Shown here one piece after another: positions 15,893 to 23,912 of a stretch of 54,982 bases of DNA. The DNA is from RGIG995 sp045652445 (GTDB taxonomy: Bacteria; Bacillota; Clostridia; Oscillospirales; UBA644), in the NCBI GenBank assembly GCA_045652445.1, contig JAZRUJ010000067.1:1-54982 (forward strand). Direction: 5' to 3'. The stretch's first letter is position 1, and each line of letters starts with the position of its first letter. The translations under genes were made by a program, and so were the position numbers. The notes beneath the pieces are model-generated. The model searched no databases, was not told the DNA's origin, and was given only the letters and a program-made list of their open reading frames with translations.

Positions 15893-15921
15893 ATTATACA
15901 ACGAAACCAAAAAAAAGTCAA
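15893..15921 (-). promoter_or_regulatory. Sigma-A promoter for ptsH-uvrC
   Basis: TTGACT, 17 bp and TATAAT on the minus strand, about 70 bp before the ptsH ATG. The rest of the 311-bp interval up to spoIVB is AT-rich, with only the hairpin noted next. Confidence 0.85.
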
Positions 15922-16077
15922 CAAAAAAATGATACAAAAAAACCTTATTAATTTCTTGGTTTTCTGTTATTTTGCACGATTTTTGGCAAAATTCGCCTCG
16001 TTTTTCTTCCTGTTTTCCCCTTGGAATGCAAATTCTGAACGGGATATTTGCTTTTTCGGGAGAGAAAATGTAAGAGA

Positions 16078-16105
16078 AAGATCTTCATTTTTTTTGAATG
16101 ATCTT
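16078..16105 (+). other. Hairpin in the spoIVB leader
   Basis: AAGATC-TTCA pairs with TGAA-GATCTT across a T-rich 7-nt loop, ending 26 bp before the spoIVB ATG. No sigma-A promoter is evident here. As a sporulation gene it may use a sigma-F or sigma-G promoter that I could not identify with confidence. Confidence 0.4.
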
Positions 16106-16131
16106 ATTCTTACAGAAAGGAGAAAAGTCCA

Positions 16132-17232
16132 ATGCAGCACAAACGAGGCATACCTTATTATATGCAGAAATTTCGTTTTTTTGTAGCCTTGATGTTGGTC
16201 CTCGCCGCCGGCTCGGGATCCATGACGCAAAAAACGGTGACCACCGCCGCAAAAAGCGACCCCATCTCCCCAACGGAACAAGCTTACGTTTTGCCGGTAG
16301 CAAAAACAGATCCTTCCACGGTAAAGACCGTCATTCCCGGTGGGGATGCGGTAGCGGTCCGCCTCATTTCCCAAGGGGTTATCGTTTTGGGATTTACCGA
16401 TCAGGACAAAGACAATCCGGCACGGACGGCAGGACTAAAAAAAGGGGATCGAATTTTACAAGTAGGAGAGATTGAGATCACCTGCAACGAAGATTTGGCA
16501 GACGCCTTAACGCTTCAGGGCGGAAATGCCGTAACGGTGCGGTATTTGCGGGGAGAAAAAACACACGAAACCACCGTATGTCCCCGCAAAAATCAAGACG
16601 GCACCTGGCAAATGGGTGTTTTGATCAAAGATTCCACCGCCGGCATCGGCACTTTGACCTATATTATTCCCGGAACGGGAGAATACGGTTGTTTGGGACA
16701 TGGAATCACCGATCCGGATACCGATACTTTATTTTGTGTCGGACGGGGGGATTTATTCCCTGCTCAGATTACGAATTTGCGAAAAGGCGAATGCGGAACG
16801 CCCGGAGAATTGCAGGGATCTTTCGGATCCCCCGCTTGGGGCAATTGCGTCAAAAATTGTGAAACGGGATTGTTCGGTCAGCTGGACGTGACCCTATTTG
16901 CCCATCGGGAAACGGTGGACGTTGCAACAAAACAAGAAGTGCGAGAAGGTTCCGCCACCATTCGTTGTACCCTAGACGACGGGGGCATTCAGGAATACGA
17001 CATCGAAATCGTCCGCATCTACCGGGCGTTTGGCGGGCCCACGAAAAATATGCTGATCCGGGTCACCGATTCGGCGTTATTGGAAAAGACGGGAGGTATC
17101 GTTCAGGGAATGTCCGGCTCTCCCATCTTCCAAAACGGAAAACTGGTCGGGGCGGTCACCCACGTATTAATCAACGACCCAACTTCCGGCTACGGAATTT
17201 TTATCGAAAACATGCTAAACAAAGCCGCATAA
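16132..17232 (+). CDS. spoIVB: SpoIVB serine peptidase (family S55)
   Basis: This 366-residue forespore-secreted protease triggers pro-sigma-K processing in spore formers. The N-terminal hydrophobic segment at residues 14-27 would export it. A PDZ domain follows (about 85-150; GLKKGDRILQVGEIEI), then the S55 peptidase domain with catalytic His190 (CLGHGITD) and Ser328 in GMSGSPI. The start follows AAGGAG by 9 nt. Its presence implies the organism can, or once could, form endospores. It stands alone, without the recN or spo0A neighbours common in Bacillus. Confidence 0.95.
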   Translation: MQHKRGIPYYMQKFRFFVALMLVLAAGSGSMTQKTVTTAAKSDPISPTEQAYVLPVAKTDPSTVKTVIPGGDAVAVRLISQGVIVLGFTDQDKDNPARTAGLKKGDRILQVGEIEITCNEDLADALTLQGGNAVTVRYLRGEKTHETTVCPRKNQDGTWQMGVLIKDSTAGIGTLTYIIPGTGEYGCLGHGITDPDTDTLFCVGRGDLFPAQITNLRKGECGTPGELQGSFGSPAWGNCVKNCETGLFGQLDVTLFAHRETVDVATKQEVREGSATIRCTLDDGGIQEYDIEIVRIYRAFGGPTKNMLIRVTDSALLEKTGGIVQGMSGSPIFQNGKLVGAVTHVLINDPTSGYGIFIENMLNKAA

Positions 17233-17237
17233 CAAAA

Positions 17238-17266
17238 AAAGAGGACGGAAAATCCGTCCTCTTTCC
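17238..17266 (+). terminator. Terminator after spoIVB
   Basis: Twelve-pair perfect stem AAAGAGGACGGA/TCCGTCCTCTTT. Its end directly abuts the -35 box of the next promoter. Confidence 0.8.
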
Positions 17267-17295
17267 TTGACTTTTCCAAAAACCTATGTTATAAT
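17267..17295 (+). promoter_or_regulatory. Sigma-A promoter for the YeiH-family gene
   Basis: TTGACT, 17 bp and TATAAT, only 27 bp before the ATG and starting right after the spoIVB terminator. The leader is too short for a riboswitch. Confidence 0.85.
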
Positions 17296-17322
17296 GAACA
17301 AAAAATTAAACGAGGTCCCATT

Positions 17323-18348
17323 ATGCAAACGAAAATCAAAGAGCGGCTTTGGTTCCTTTTGGGCGTTGCCATCTGCTTTACCGTTGCCGCCCTTTCTATT
17401 TTTGTGGAACGGCTCATTCCGGGAGAAATTCTGGGAGCGTCCATTATCGCCCTGTTTTTGGGGACGATCATCAACAGCTTTTTCCATCCCGCGTGGATGA
17501 AACCGGCGTTGAAATTTACGTCGAAAAAAGTCCTGAAGATCGCCATTATTCTTTTGGGCGCATCTCTGTCGGTCAAGACCATTCTTACGGTAGGCAAGAT
17601 GACCTTTTTCGTAATGATCTTCACCTTTGCCATGTGTTTCGGCGGCGGATTTTTCTTGCGGAAAATCTTTGGACTCAACTGGAAATTAAGCAATTTGATT
17701 TCCGCAGGAACGGGAATTTGCGGCGGCTCTGCCGTGGCGGCAATTGCTCCGGTCATTGACGCGGACGACAAAGATATCGCCTTTGCCATGTCTTCCACCT
17801 TTTTATTTGACATGGTGATGGTTGCAATTTATCCCATCATGGGAAGACTTTTGGGCATGACGGATATTGCCTACGGCATTTGGGCGGGAACGTCGGTCAA
17901 CGACACCGCCAGCGTCGTCGCCTCCGGCTATGCCTTCTCCGAAGTGGCGGGAGATTTTGCCACCATGGTCAAACTGACCCGCACCATCGCCATTATTCCT
18001 ACAGTCCTGGTCTTTGCTTACATCGGAATGCGGATCAAGAAGAAAGAATTACAAGCCGCAAGCGGAAATCAAAAAGTAAATCTTATGAAGATCGTCCCCT
18101 GGTTTATCGGTGGATTTTTGATTTTGGCAATTCTTAACAGCCTGGGTTGGATTCCCGCCGTAGCTTCCGGTCTTTTGAAAAACACCAGCAAATTCCTGAT
18201 GGTCTCCGCCCTGGCAGCCATCGGACTGAACACAAGCCTGCTGGACTTTAAAAAAGCGGGGGTTGCTCCCGTCCTGTACGGAATCACCATTGACACCCTG
18301 GTCACCCTCACCGCCCTGGGCGTGATTTGGTGCATGGGATTAATGTAA
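17323..18348 (+). CDS. YeiH/UPF0324-family membrane transporter
   Basis: This 341-residue integral membrane protein has about ten hydrophobic segments. Conserved family blocks are visible: EILGASIIALFLGTIINS, KIAIILLGASLSVKTIL, ISAGTGICGGSAVAAIAP and IWAGTSVNDTASVVASG. The family (Cons_hypoth698) is classified as putative sulfate exporters, and some members relate to sulfonate or taurine metabolism. The substrate here is unknown. It stands alone between its own promoter and terminator. A LysR partner, common in proteobacteria, is absent. Confidence 0.9.
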   Translation: MQTKIKERLWFLLGVAICFTVAALSIFVERLIPGEILGASIIALFLGTIINSFFHPAWMKPALKFTSKKVLKIAIILLGASLSVKTILTVGKMTFFVMIFTFAMCFGGGFFLRKIFGLNWKLSNLISAGTGICGGSAVAAIAPVIDADDKDIAFAMSSTFLFDMVMVAIYPIMGRLLGMTDIAYGIWAGTSVNDTASVVASGYAFSEVAGDFATMVKLTRTIAIIPTVLVFAYIGMRIKKKELQAASGNQKVNLMKIVPWFIGGFLILAILNSLGWIPAVASGLLKNTSKFLMVSALAAIGLNTSLLDFKKAGVAPVLYGITIDTLVTLTALGVIWCMGLM

Positions 18349-18359
18349 TGAAAAATTTT

Positions 18360-18398
18360 GAGAGAATCGGCAATCTGTCGATTCTCTCTTTTTATTTT
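18360..18398 (+). terminator. Terminator after the YeiH-family gene
   Basis: Ten-pair stem GAGAGAATCG/CGATTCTCTC followed by TTTTTATTTTTT. It ends against the stop of the convergent small gene. Confidence 0.88.
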
Positions 18399-18680
18399 TT
18401 ATTCTTCTTCCCTCTTTGCCTCTTCCAGCATCCAGCGTTTGACGCCGGCGGGGGTTAAGGCGATTTGAAGCCCCGTAAAATCTAAAATTCGGTCCCCTTG
18501 CCGAGAAACGATTTTTCCGTGAAGGTTGGTAATTTCCGCAAAATCCTGTTCCGTAAGGTCGCTTAACATGGTCGTCAGGTCTTTGGTATCAAAGCCGTCG
18601 GCTTCCATTTCCCTTTGCAATTCGGGAAGCGTTCCGATTCCTTCCGCCAACAGATCTACCACTTTTTCTTCCGGGGTCAT
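18399..18680 (-). CDS. Small acidic protein of unknown function
   Basis: 93 residues starting MTPEEKVVDLLAEGIGTLPEL. I do not recognise a named family. The pattern of helices followed by a short strand pair (GKIVSRQGDRILDFTG) and LTPAGVKRWMLEEAK resembles a winged-helix fold, but no basic recognition helix is evident. The ATG at 18680 lies 8 nt after GAGGA. A TTG two codons upstream is less likely. It has its own near-consensus promoter. Confidence 0.75.
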   Translation of the reverse strand: MTPEEKVVDLLAEGIGTLPELQREMEADGFDTKDLTTMLSDLTEQDFAEITNLHGKIVSRQGDRILDFTGLQIALTPAGVKRWMLEEAKREEE

Positions 18681-18709
18681 ATACAAAATCCTCTTTCGGT
18701 TTTTCTTTT

Positions 18710-18738
18710 ATTGTACCACGGCAACGAAAAAATGTCAA
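18710..18738 (-). promoter_or_regulatory. Sigma-A promoter for the small acidic protein
   Basis: TTGACA, 17 bp and TACAAT on the minus strand, about 30 bp before the ATG. Confidence 0.8.
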
Positions 18739-18742
18739 GAGA

Positions 18743-18776
18743 AAAAGACCGTATTCCATGATAAATACGGTCTTTT
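18743..18776 (-). terminator. Terminator after the DUF378 gene
   Basis: Thirteen-pair stem AAAAGACCGTATT/AATACGGTCTTTT with T-runs on the minus-strand 3' side, 13 bp downstream of the gene. Confidence 0.85.
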
Positions 18777-18788
18777 CGTCGTTTTTGC

Positions 18789-19013
18789 TTACCGATCCAG
18801 AGCGTCGCTGACTTCGTTTCGCATGGGACGAAACAGCAGAGAAATTGCCCAAACACCGGCAATACCCACCAGGGTAAAGACGATTTTGGTCAAAATCGAA
18901 TCCGATCCGCCCAACAGCCAGGAGACGAAATCGAAGCCAAACAGCCCGATACTCCCCCAGTTTAAAGCCCCAACGGTGACCAGCAAGATTGCAAGTTTGT
19001 CCAAAAATGACAT
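18789..19013 (-). CDS. DUF378-family two-TM membrane protein (YuzA-like)
   Basis: 74 residues with two hydrophobic helices (LAILLVTVGALNWGSIGLFGFDFV and TKIVFTLVGIAGVWAISLLF). The motif LNWGSIGLF is diagnostic for DUF378, a widespread small membrane family without known function. The ATG at 19013 follows GGAGG by 10 nt and is preferred to an in-frame start seven codons upstream that contains the RBS itself. It is monocistronic. Confidence 0.88.
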   Translation of the reverse strand: MSFLDKLAILLVTVGALNWGSIGLFGFDFVSWLLGGSDSILTKIVFTLVGIAGVWAISLLFRPMRNEVSDALDR

Positions 19014-19116
19014 GATGCAGATTCCTCCGTCCATAAATTAAACATGAAAAGACGATTCTTTTCGCATACAGTTTGTCCGAAAATTCACCAATTATACCGT
19101 CCTGTAAAAAAATCCG

Positions 19117-19145
19117 TTGACAAAAAGAAGAAAATGAGGTATAAT
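19117..19145 (+). promoter_or_regulatory. Sigma-A promoter for the HTH membrane protein
   Basis: Perfect TTGACA and TATAAT with a 17-bp spacer. A TATAAT on the opposite strand (19091-19096) could be the -10 of the divergent DUF378 gene, so the two promoters may overlap. Confidence 0.88.
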
Positions 19146-19209
19146 AAAACTGTCAAAATTTAAAATCATATTTTAGCGTCGCTTTTTCGCGACCATAAGG
19201 AGTTTGTTC

Positions 19210-19671
19210 ATGAATCCCATTGAAGTTGCCCGTAATTTGTTTCTCCTCCGCCGGGAGCACAGCATGACCGCAGAAGAATTGGCGGACGCCCTGGAAGTGA
19301 CCCCGGAATTGGTCTGTGAATGGGAATGTGCAAAAACCTCTCCCACCCTGGAACAAATCAACCGTTTGGCAAAGGTGTACGGGGTTTCCGTCTCCGATAT
19401 TATCGTTTCTCCCAAAACCTCCCACCTGCCGAAAAGCGAATTCCCCAAACCCGCACCGGTAAAAAAGGAAACGACGCCGAAAACCCAAACTCCGGTGGAC
19501 GAAGAACCCATCCCTCCCAGGAAATCGTCTCAGGCGTGGGAAATTGTGGTGATTATTCTGTTGCTCCTGATCATCGCCGCCTCGGTAACCTTCCTGATCA
19601 AACCCGAATGGTTCCCCTTAAAATCCCTGTTTGGGGCTTGGGTAAACCTGATGTTGCCTCGTCTGTTATAA
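19210..19671 (+). CDS. Membrane-anchored HTH (Cro/CI-type) protein
   Basis: 153 residues. The N-terminal XRE-type helix-turn-helix (residues 3-62; RNLFLLRREHSMTAEELADALEV...VCEWECAKTSPTLEQINRLAKVYGV) is followed by a Pro/Lys/Thr-rich linker (about 75-105) and one C-terminal transmembrane helix (EIVVIILLLLIIAASVTFLI). DNA-binding proteins tethered to the membrane in this way often sense envelope state or DNA topology. The target is unknown. The ATG follows AAGGAG by 7 nt. Confidence 0.88.
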   Translation: MNPIEVARNLFLLRREHSMTAEELADALEVTPELVCEWECAKTSPTLEQINRLAKVYGVSVSDIIVSPKTSHLPKSEFPKPAPVKKETTPKTQTPVDEEPIPPRKSSQAWEIVVIILLLLIIAASVTFLIKPEWFPLKSLFGAWVNLMLPRLL

Positions 19672-19679
19672 TTTTTTCC

Positions 19680-19712
19680 TTTCTCCGCAGAGATTTTCTG
19701 CGGAGAAATTTT
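19680..19712 (+). terminator. Terminator after the HTH gene
   Basis: Stem TTCTCCGCAGA/TCTGCGGAGAA with a short, weak T-tract (ATTTTGC). Confidence 0.7.
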
Positions 19713-19734
19713 GCAATTTATTCACATACGACCC

Positions 19735-19763
19735 TTGCATTTCATAAGAAAATGTGTTATACT
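19735..19763 (+). promoter_or_regulatory. Promoter of tRNA-Val
   Basis: TTGCAT, 17 bp and TATACT, about 20 bp before the tRNA. Confidence 0.8.
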
Positions 19764-19781
19764 ATTATAGCAATTTCATAG

Positions 19782-19858
19782 GGGGATATAGCTCAGCTGG
19801 TTAGAGCGTTCGCTTCACATGCGAGAGGTCATGGGTTCGAGCCCCTTTATCCCCACCA
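19782..19858 (+). tRNA. tRNA-Val(CAC)
   Basis: A 77-nt cloverleaf with a 7-pair acceptor GGGGATA/TATCCCC, D-arm GCTC/GAGC, anticodon stem TTCGC/GCGAG with loop TTCACAT giving anticodon CAC, T-arm loop GGTTCGAGCC and an encoded CCA end. CAC reads only the GUG valine codon. It is flanked by its own promoter and terminator. Confidence 0.92.
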
Positions 19859-19859
19859 A

Positions 19860-19891
19860 AAAAATGACAGGTTTTAACCTGTCATTTTTTA
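19860..19891 (+). terminator. Terminator after tRNA-Val
   Basis: Stem AAAATGACAGGTT/AACCTGTCATTTT followed by a T-run. Confidence 0.9.
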
Positions 19892-19929
19892 TATTCTTTC
19901 CTCTCTTAAAAAAGTTCCGATTTTCGCCC

Positions 19930-19958
19930 TTGCATCTGTAAAAAAAACAATGTATAAT
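19930..19958 (+). promoter_or_regulatory. Promoter of the ABC exporter gene
   Basis: TTGCAT, 17 bp and TATAAT, about 50 bp before the start codon. Confidence 0.82.
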
Positions 19959-20015
19959 AAAAAAAAGGGAGGGGCAGAAAAATAAAAAAGTCCCCTAAAA
20001 AAAACGGAGGGTATT

Positions 20016-22967
20016 ATGTTACGGGTTGTAAATCTTACCAAAGTCTACAAGTCCAAGCACGGTGTCGACACTCGGGCCTTGGACGGGGTAACGTTGCAAT
20101 TTCCTGAAAAAGGAATGGTCTTCCTTTTGGGGAAATCGGGAAGCGGGAAATCCACCCTGTTGAACGTTTGCGGAGGATTGGATAATCCCACGTCCGGGGA
20201 AATTATTGTGAAGGGAAGAAGCAGTAAGAACTTTTCCCAAAGCGATTTTGACTCCTACCGCAACACCTTTATCGGCTTTATTTTCCAAGAATACAATATT
20301 CTTAACGAATTTTCCGTGGAAGATAATATTGCCCTTGCATTGGAATTACAAGGAAAATCCAAAGATAAAAAAGCCATCGCCAAGCTGTTGGACGACGTGG
20401 ATCTGACCGGCTTTGCCAAGCGGAAGCCCAACACCCTTTCCGGCGGACAAAAGCAACGAATCGCCATCGCCCGGGCATTGATCAAAAACCCCGAGATTAT
20501 CATGGCGGACGAACCGACGGGTGCCTTGGACTCCAACACCGGGAAACAGGTTTTCGACACCCTGAAGAAACTGTCCCGGGACAAATTGGTCATCGTCGTT
20601 TCCCACGACCGGGAATTTGCGGAACAGTACGGGGATCGAATCATTGAACTGAAAGACGGAAAAGTATTATCCGACGTTTCCAAAACGCAACAGAAACAAC
20701 AGGCATTGACCCAAAACATTAACGCCGTAGGGAACGTCTTGAGCATGAAGAACGGGGCTGACCTGACCGAGGCAGATTTTGAACAGATCAAGACCTTTTT
20801 GAAACATTCCTCCGGAGACGTGGTCATCGCCACCGGGGAAAAAGAAGTTTCCAACTTTAAAAAAGTCAGCAGGATCAATGACGCGGGAGAACAGGAAGTT
20901 TTTTCCGACACCGACGAATCCAACCTGGAACAAAAGACCTACACCAAAGAAGAAAGCAAATTCATTCGCTCCAAACTCCCCGGACGCCATGCGGCAAAAA
21001 TTGGGCTTTCCGGATTAAAAAGCAAACCTTTCCGGTTGTTTATGACCATTTTGTTGTGTACCGTTTCTTTCGTCATGTTTGGGCTTCTGTCTACCCTGAA
21101 TTTCTACGACAGCGAACAGACCTTCCGAGAAACGCTGACCTTGGCTCAACCGGAATTCTTGAAAGCAGATAAAAGCTACCAGGCAACGATTACGTGGTTC
21201 TCTTTCGGGCAAGAAGAAAATTCTTATGAAGCCCTTTACAAAACTCGCTTCACCGAAGAGGATCTGACGGCCCTGAAAGAACAAACCGGGGACCGTATCT
21301 TCGGCGGGATTTCCACCTACCTGACCTTAAATACGCGGAATACGTCCCGCTATTGGGTTCCTCGCATTGGAACCATAGGATATTTGCCGGAGGGACACCC
21401 CCTGCGGGAGAGAATTTCCGGAGAATACCCCGACAAAAAGAATGAAATTGTCCTTTCTTCCTATTTCGCAGATCTGACCGTGGCGTGTCAAATCTATGAC
21501 GCCGACGGAAAAGCCGTTGACATCGCCAATCCCCAAGATCTGATCGGCAAAAAGATTTCCTTGGACGGTGTTACCTACACAATCTCCGGATTGTTTGATT
21601 GCGGAACCGTTGACGGAAAATACGACGTGCTGAAAGACTCCTCGGAACAGGACAACCGACTGCAGATGGAATTGGAATACTACCTGTCTGACGGACTGTT
21701 CCTGTTTGCCTTTGTCAACGATGAGGGCATGAACGCCGCGGTAAAACGCTATGAAAACTACAAGGGCGGCGAACTCTACTATTATCGTTCCGCTGCATCC
21801 GATTTGGTCTTGCCCGGCGAAGAGGCATCCTATCCCGAATGGGGCAACTCCTATTACATTTCCCAAGAGGAAGTTTCTTCTGCCTGGGTTTATTATCCTT
21901 TGGCAGAAAAAACCAAACCGGCAGACGACGAAATCATCGTTTCCGCCGCAACTTATTACAATGCTCTCTCCGAACTGATCTACCGTCAGATCAACGCCCT
22001 GCAAGAACAGGAACGGTATGACGAAGCGGAAAAACTCTATCCTCTCACGGAAGCCTGTTCCGCTCTGGCATACGGCAGAAAGTGGGTGGAAATTGAGGGT
22101 GGAAAAGGTGAAGAGATTATTCTTACCGCCGCAGAAAAAGACGCCTATCGTCAAAAACTTTCCGACTTTGAAAAGAATAACGTGGACGGATTGACCCTTT
22201 CTCTCAAGCTATTCAGTTCTTCTTCCCAGAGTACCATCGGCGACGCCAAAGAATACCGGGTGATCGGATTCTATGATTTGGGCGAAGATAACCAAGAATA
22301 CCTGGTTCTTTCCGACGCTCAAGCATCCACTCTGTGGGAAGAACAGAAAATGCAGGTAGAATACTATGAAGAAATTTCTTCCGTTTACGTAGAACCCGAA
22401 AACGCTCGATACGACTATCTCTATCTGCCCTACGACCACTCCCAGGAACAACAGAATCTGTACTGGGATATGTACCATTCGGAAGAATACAAAGAAGACG
22501 GAAGCAGAGTCATGCTGGTTGGCTCTTTTGTGGAAGATCTCCGGTTTGCCGACGAAATCGTCAAGACCCTGTCTATTGTCTTCCTGTACGTTGGCTTGGT
22601 CCTGTTGGTATTTGCTGTCCTTCTCTTCTCCAACTTTATCGCCACCTCCATTTCGCAGAAAAAGCGGGATATCGGCATTCTCCGGGCAGTCGGGGCAAGA
22701 AGTTTTGACGTATTCAAAATCTTTTTCTCCGAATCGTTCTTTATCGCGGCTCTCTGCAGTGTGTTTGCCATTGTGGGTTGCCTTGTGGCTTGTCGCTTTA
22801 TCAACCTGGCTCTGGCAAAAAGCCTGGGGGCGTCGTTGGTGGTCTTCGGCATTCCCTCCATCTCCATTCTGTTGGGAGTCGCCTTGCTTACTGCCGTAAT
22901 CTCCACCTTCCTGCCGGTCTACAACGCCGCCAAGAAAAAACCCGTCGATTCCATTCGGGCATTATAA
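20016..22967 (+). CDS. ABC exporter with fused ATPase and FtsX-like permease
   Basis: 983 residues. The N-terminal ATPase (1-225) has Walker A GKSGSGKS (39-46), Q-loop Gln91, signature LSGGQ (141-145), Walker B IIMADE (161-166) and H-loop His197, of the LolD/MacB class. A first membrane helix (about 343-363) is followed by a ~480-residue extracellular domain rich in Tyr and Glu, then three C-terminal helices forming an FtsX domain (about 850-975). The layout is that of MacB-type mechanotransmission pumps, but the external domain is much larger than in MacB. The substrate is unknown (peptide, lipid or antimicrobial). No two-component regulator or partner is adjacent. The ATG follows GGAGG. Confidence 0.93.
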   Translation: MLRVVNLTKVYKSKHGVDTRALDGVTLQFPEKGMVFLLGKSGSGKSTLLNVCGGLDNPTSGEIIVKGRSSKNFSQSDFDSYRNTFIGFIFQEYNILNEFSVEDNIALALELQGKSKDKKAIAKLLDDVDLTGFAKRKPNTLSGGQKQRIAIARALIKNPEIIMADEPTGALDSNTGKQVFDTLKKLSRDKLVIVVSHDREFAEQYGDRIIELKDGKVLSDVSKTQQKQQALTQNINAVGNVLSMKNGADLTEADFEQIKTFLKHSSGDVVIATGEKEVSNFKKVSRINDAGEQEVFSDTDESNLEQKTYTKEESKFIRSKLPGRHAAKIGLSGLKSKPFRLFMTILLCTVSFVMFGLLSTLNFYDSEQTFRETLTLAQPEFLKADKSYQATITWFSFGQEENSYEALYKTRFTEEDLTALKEQTGDRIFGGISTYLTLNTRNTSRYWVPRIGTIGYLPEGHPLRERISGEYPDKKNEIVLSSYFADLTVACQIYDADGKAVDIANPQDLIGKKISLDGVTYTISGLFDCGTVDGKYDVLKDSSEQDNRLQMELEYYLSDGLFLFAFVNDEGMNAAVKRYENYKGGELYYYRSAASDLVLPGEEASYPEWGNSYYISQEEVSSAWVYYPLAEKTKPADDEIIVSAATYYNALSELIYRQINALQEQERYDEAEKLYPLTEACSALAYGRKWVEIEGGKGEEIILTAAEKDAYRQKLSDFEKNNVDGLTLSLKLFSSSSQSTIGDAKEYRVIGFYDLGEDNQEYLVLSDAQASTLWEEQKMQVEYYEEISSVYVEPENARYDYLYLPYDHSQEQQNLYWDMYHSEEYKEDGSRVMLVGSFVEDLRFADEIVKTLSIVFLYVGLVLLVFAVLLFSNFIATSISQKKRDIGILRAVGARSFDVFKIFFSESFFIAALCSVFAIVGCLVACRFINLALAKSLGASLVVFGIPSISILLGVALLTAVISTFLPVYNAAKKKPVDSIRAL

Positions 22968-22982
22968 AAAAGGAAACAAAAA

Positions 22983-23019
22983 GGCTCGGAAGATTTTTCT
23001 TCCGAGCCGATTTTATTTT
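22983..23019. terminator. Bidirectional terminator between the ABC exporter and thrB
   Basis: Eleven-pair stem GGCTCGGAAGA/TCTTCCGAGCC with T-rich flanks on both strands, between convergent genes. Confidence 0.9.
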
Positions 23020-23021
23020 AT

Positions 23022-23912
23022 TTATCCTTCCGTTACGGTAGCACCGTAGCGGTCGATTTCGGGGGAAAGAACTTTCCAGCCTTTGACCGTTTCGTTGCGA
23101 AGCCGTGCCGAGAGACGTCCGGCAAAATTCCGGTCGTCGGTCAATGCCAACAGTGTGGGGCCGGCCCCGCTGATGCAAAAGGCGATGGCACCCGATTCCA
23201 TGGCAAGGCGATGCACCGTTTCATATTCGGGAATCAGCGAAAACCGGTAGGGCTGATGGAGACGGTCGTTTAACGCCCGGGAGATTACGCTCTTATTTCC
23301 GGTTTCCAAGGCTTTCAGCAAAACGGCACCGTGGGAAATGTTATATACCGCGTCGGCACGGGTATACATTTCCGGCAGAGCCTTCCGAGCCTTGTGGGTG
23401 GACAGTTCAAAGGTGGGGATACAGACCACAAACCGCAGCCCCTCTGCCATTTGATAGGTCACCGTATCGGGAACGCCGTCGTTCATCATGGAGGCGGTCA
23501 AGCCACCGTAAAAGGCGGGAGCCAGATTGTCCGGATGCCCCTCGATTCGGGTTGCCAATTCCAGCATTTTTCGGTTATCAAAGGGATATCCCGCTTCCGC
23601 ATTGGCGGCAACCACCCCGGCAACAATCATGGCAGCAGAAGAACCCAGCCCCCGGGAAACGGGAATTTGGGTCTCCAGCATTTCCATACGAAGCCCAGTA
23701 TATGGGACACCGGCTTCTTGCAAGGTCATTTCGTAGGCACGAACCGAAAGATTTTTCGGATTGCAATATTTTTCCGCACAACCGATAATCTCCAATCCTT
23801 CGTCGATGGCTTCAAAGGTGTAGGTATTGTACAGCCCCAAAGCACAGCCAAAAGAATCGAAGCCCGGCCCTAAATTGGCGGTGGTTGCGGGAACACGAAC
23901 GGTACGTTTCAT
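23022..23912 (-). CDS. thrB: Homoserine kinase
   Basis: This 296-residue GHMP-family kinase phosphorylates homoserine with ATP. The N-terminal VPATTANLGPGFDSFG and the ATP-binding VSRGLGSSAAMIVAGV (about 85-100) are both present, as is the C-terminal GAGPTLLAL loop. Its ATG overlaps the thrC stop (ATGA), so the last two steps of threonine synthesis are translationally coupled. Confidence 0.97.
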   Translation of the reverse strand: MKRTVRVPATTANLGPGFDSFGCALGLYNTYTFEAIDEGLEIIGCAEKYCNPKNLSVRAYEMTLQEAGVPYTGLRMEMLETQIPVSRGLGSSAAMIVAGVVAANAEAGYPFDNRKMLELATRIEGHPDNLAPAFYGGLTASMMNDGVPDTVTYQMAEGLRFVVCIPTFELSTHKARKALPEMYTRADAVYNISHGAVLLKALETGNKSVISRALNDRLHQPYRFSLIPEYETVHRLAMESGAIAFCISGAGPTLLALTDDRNFAGRLSARLRNETVKGWKVLSPEIDRYGATVTEG

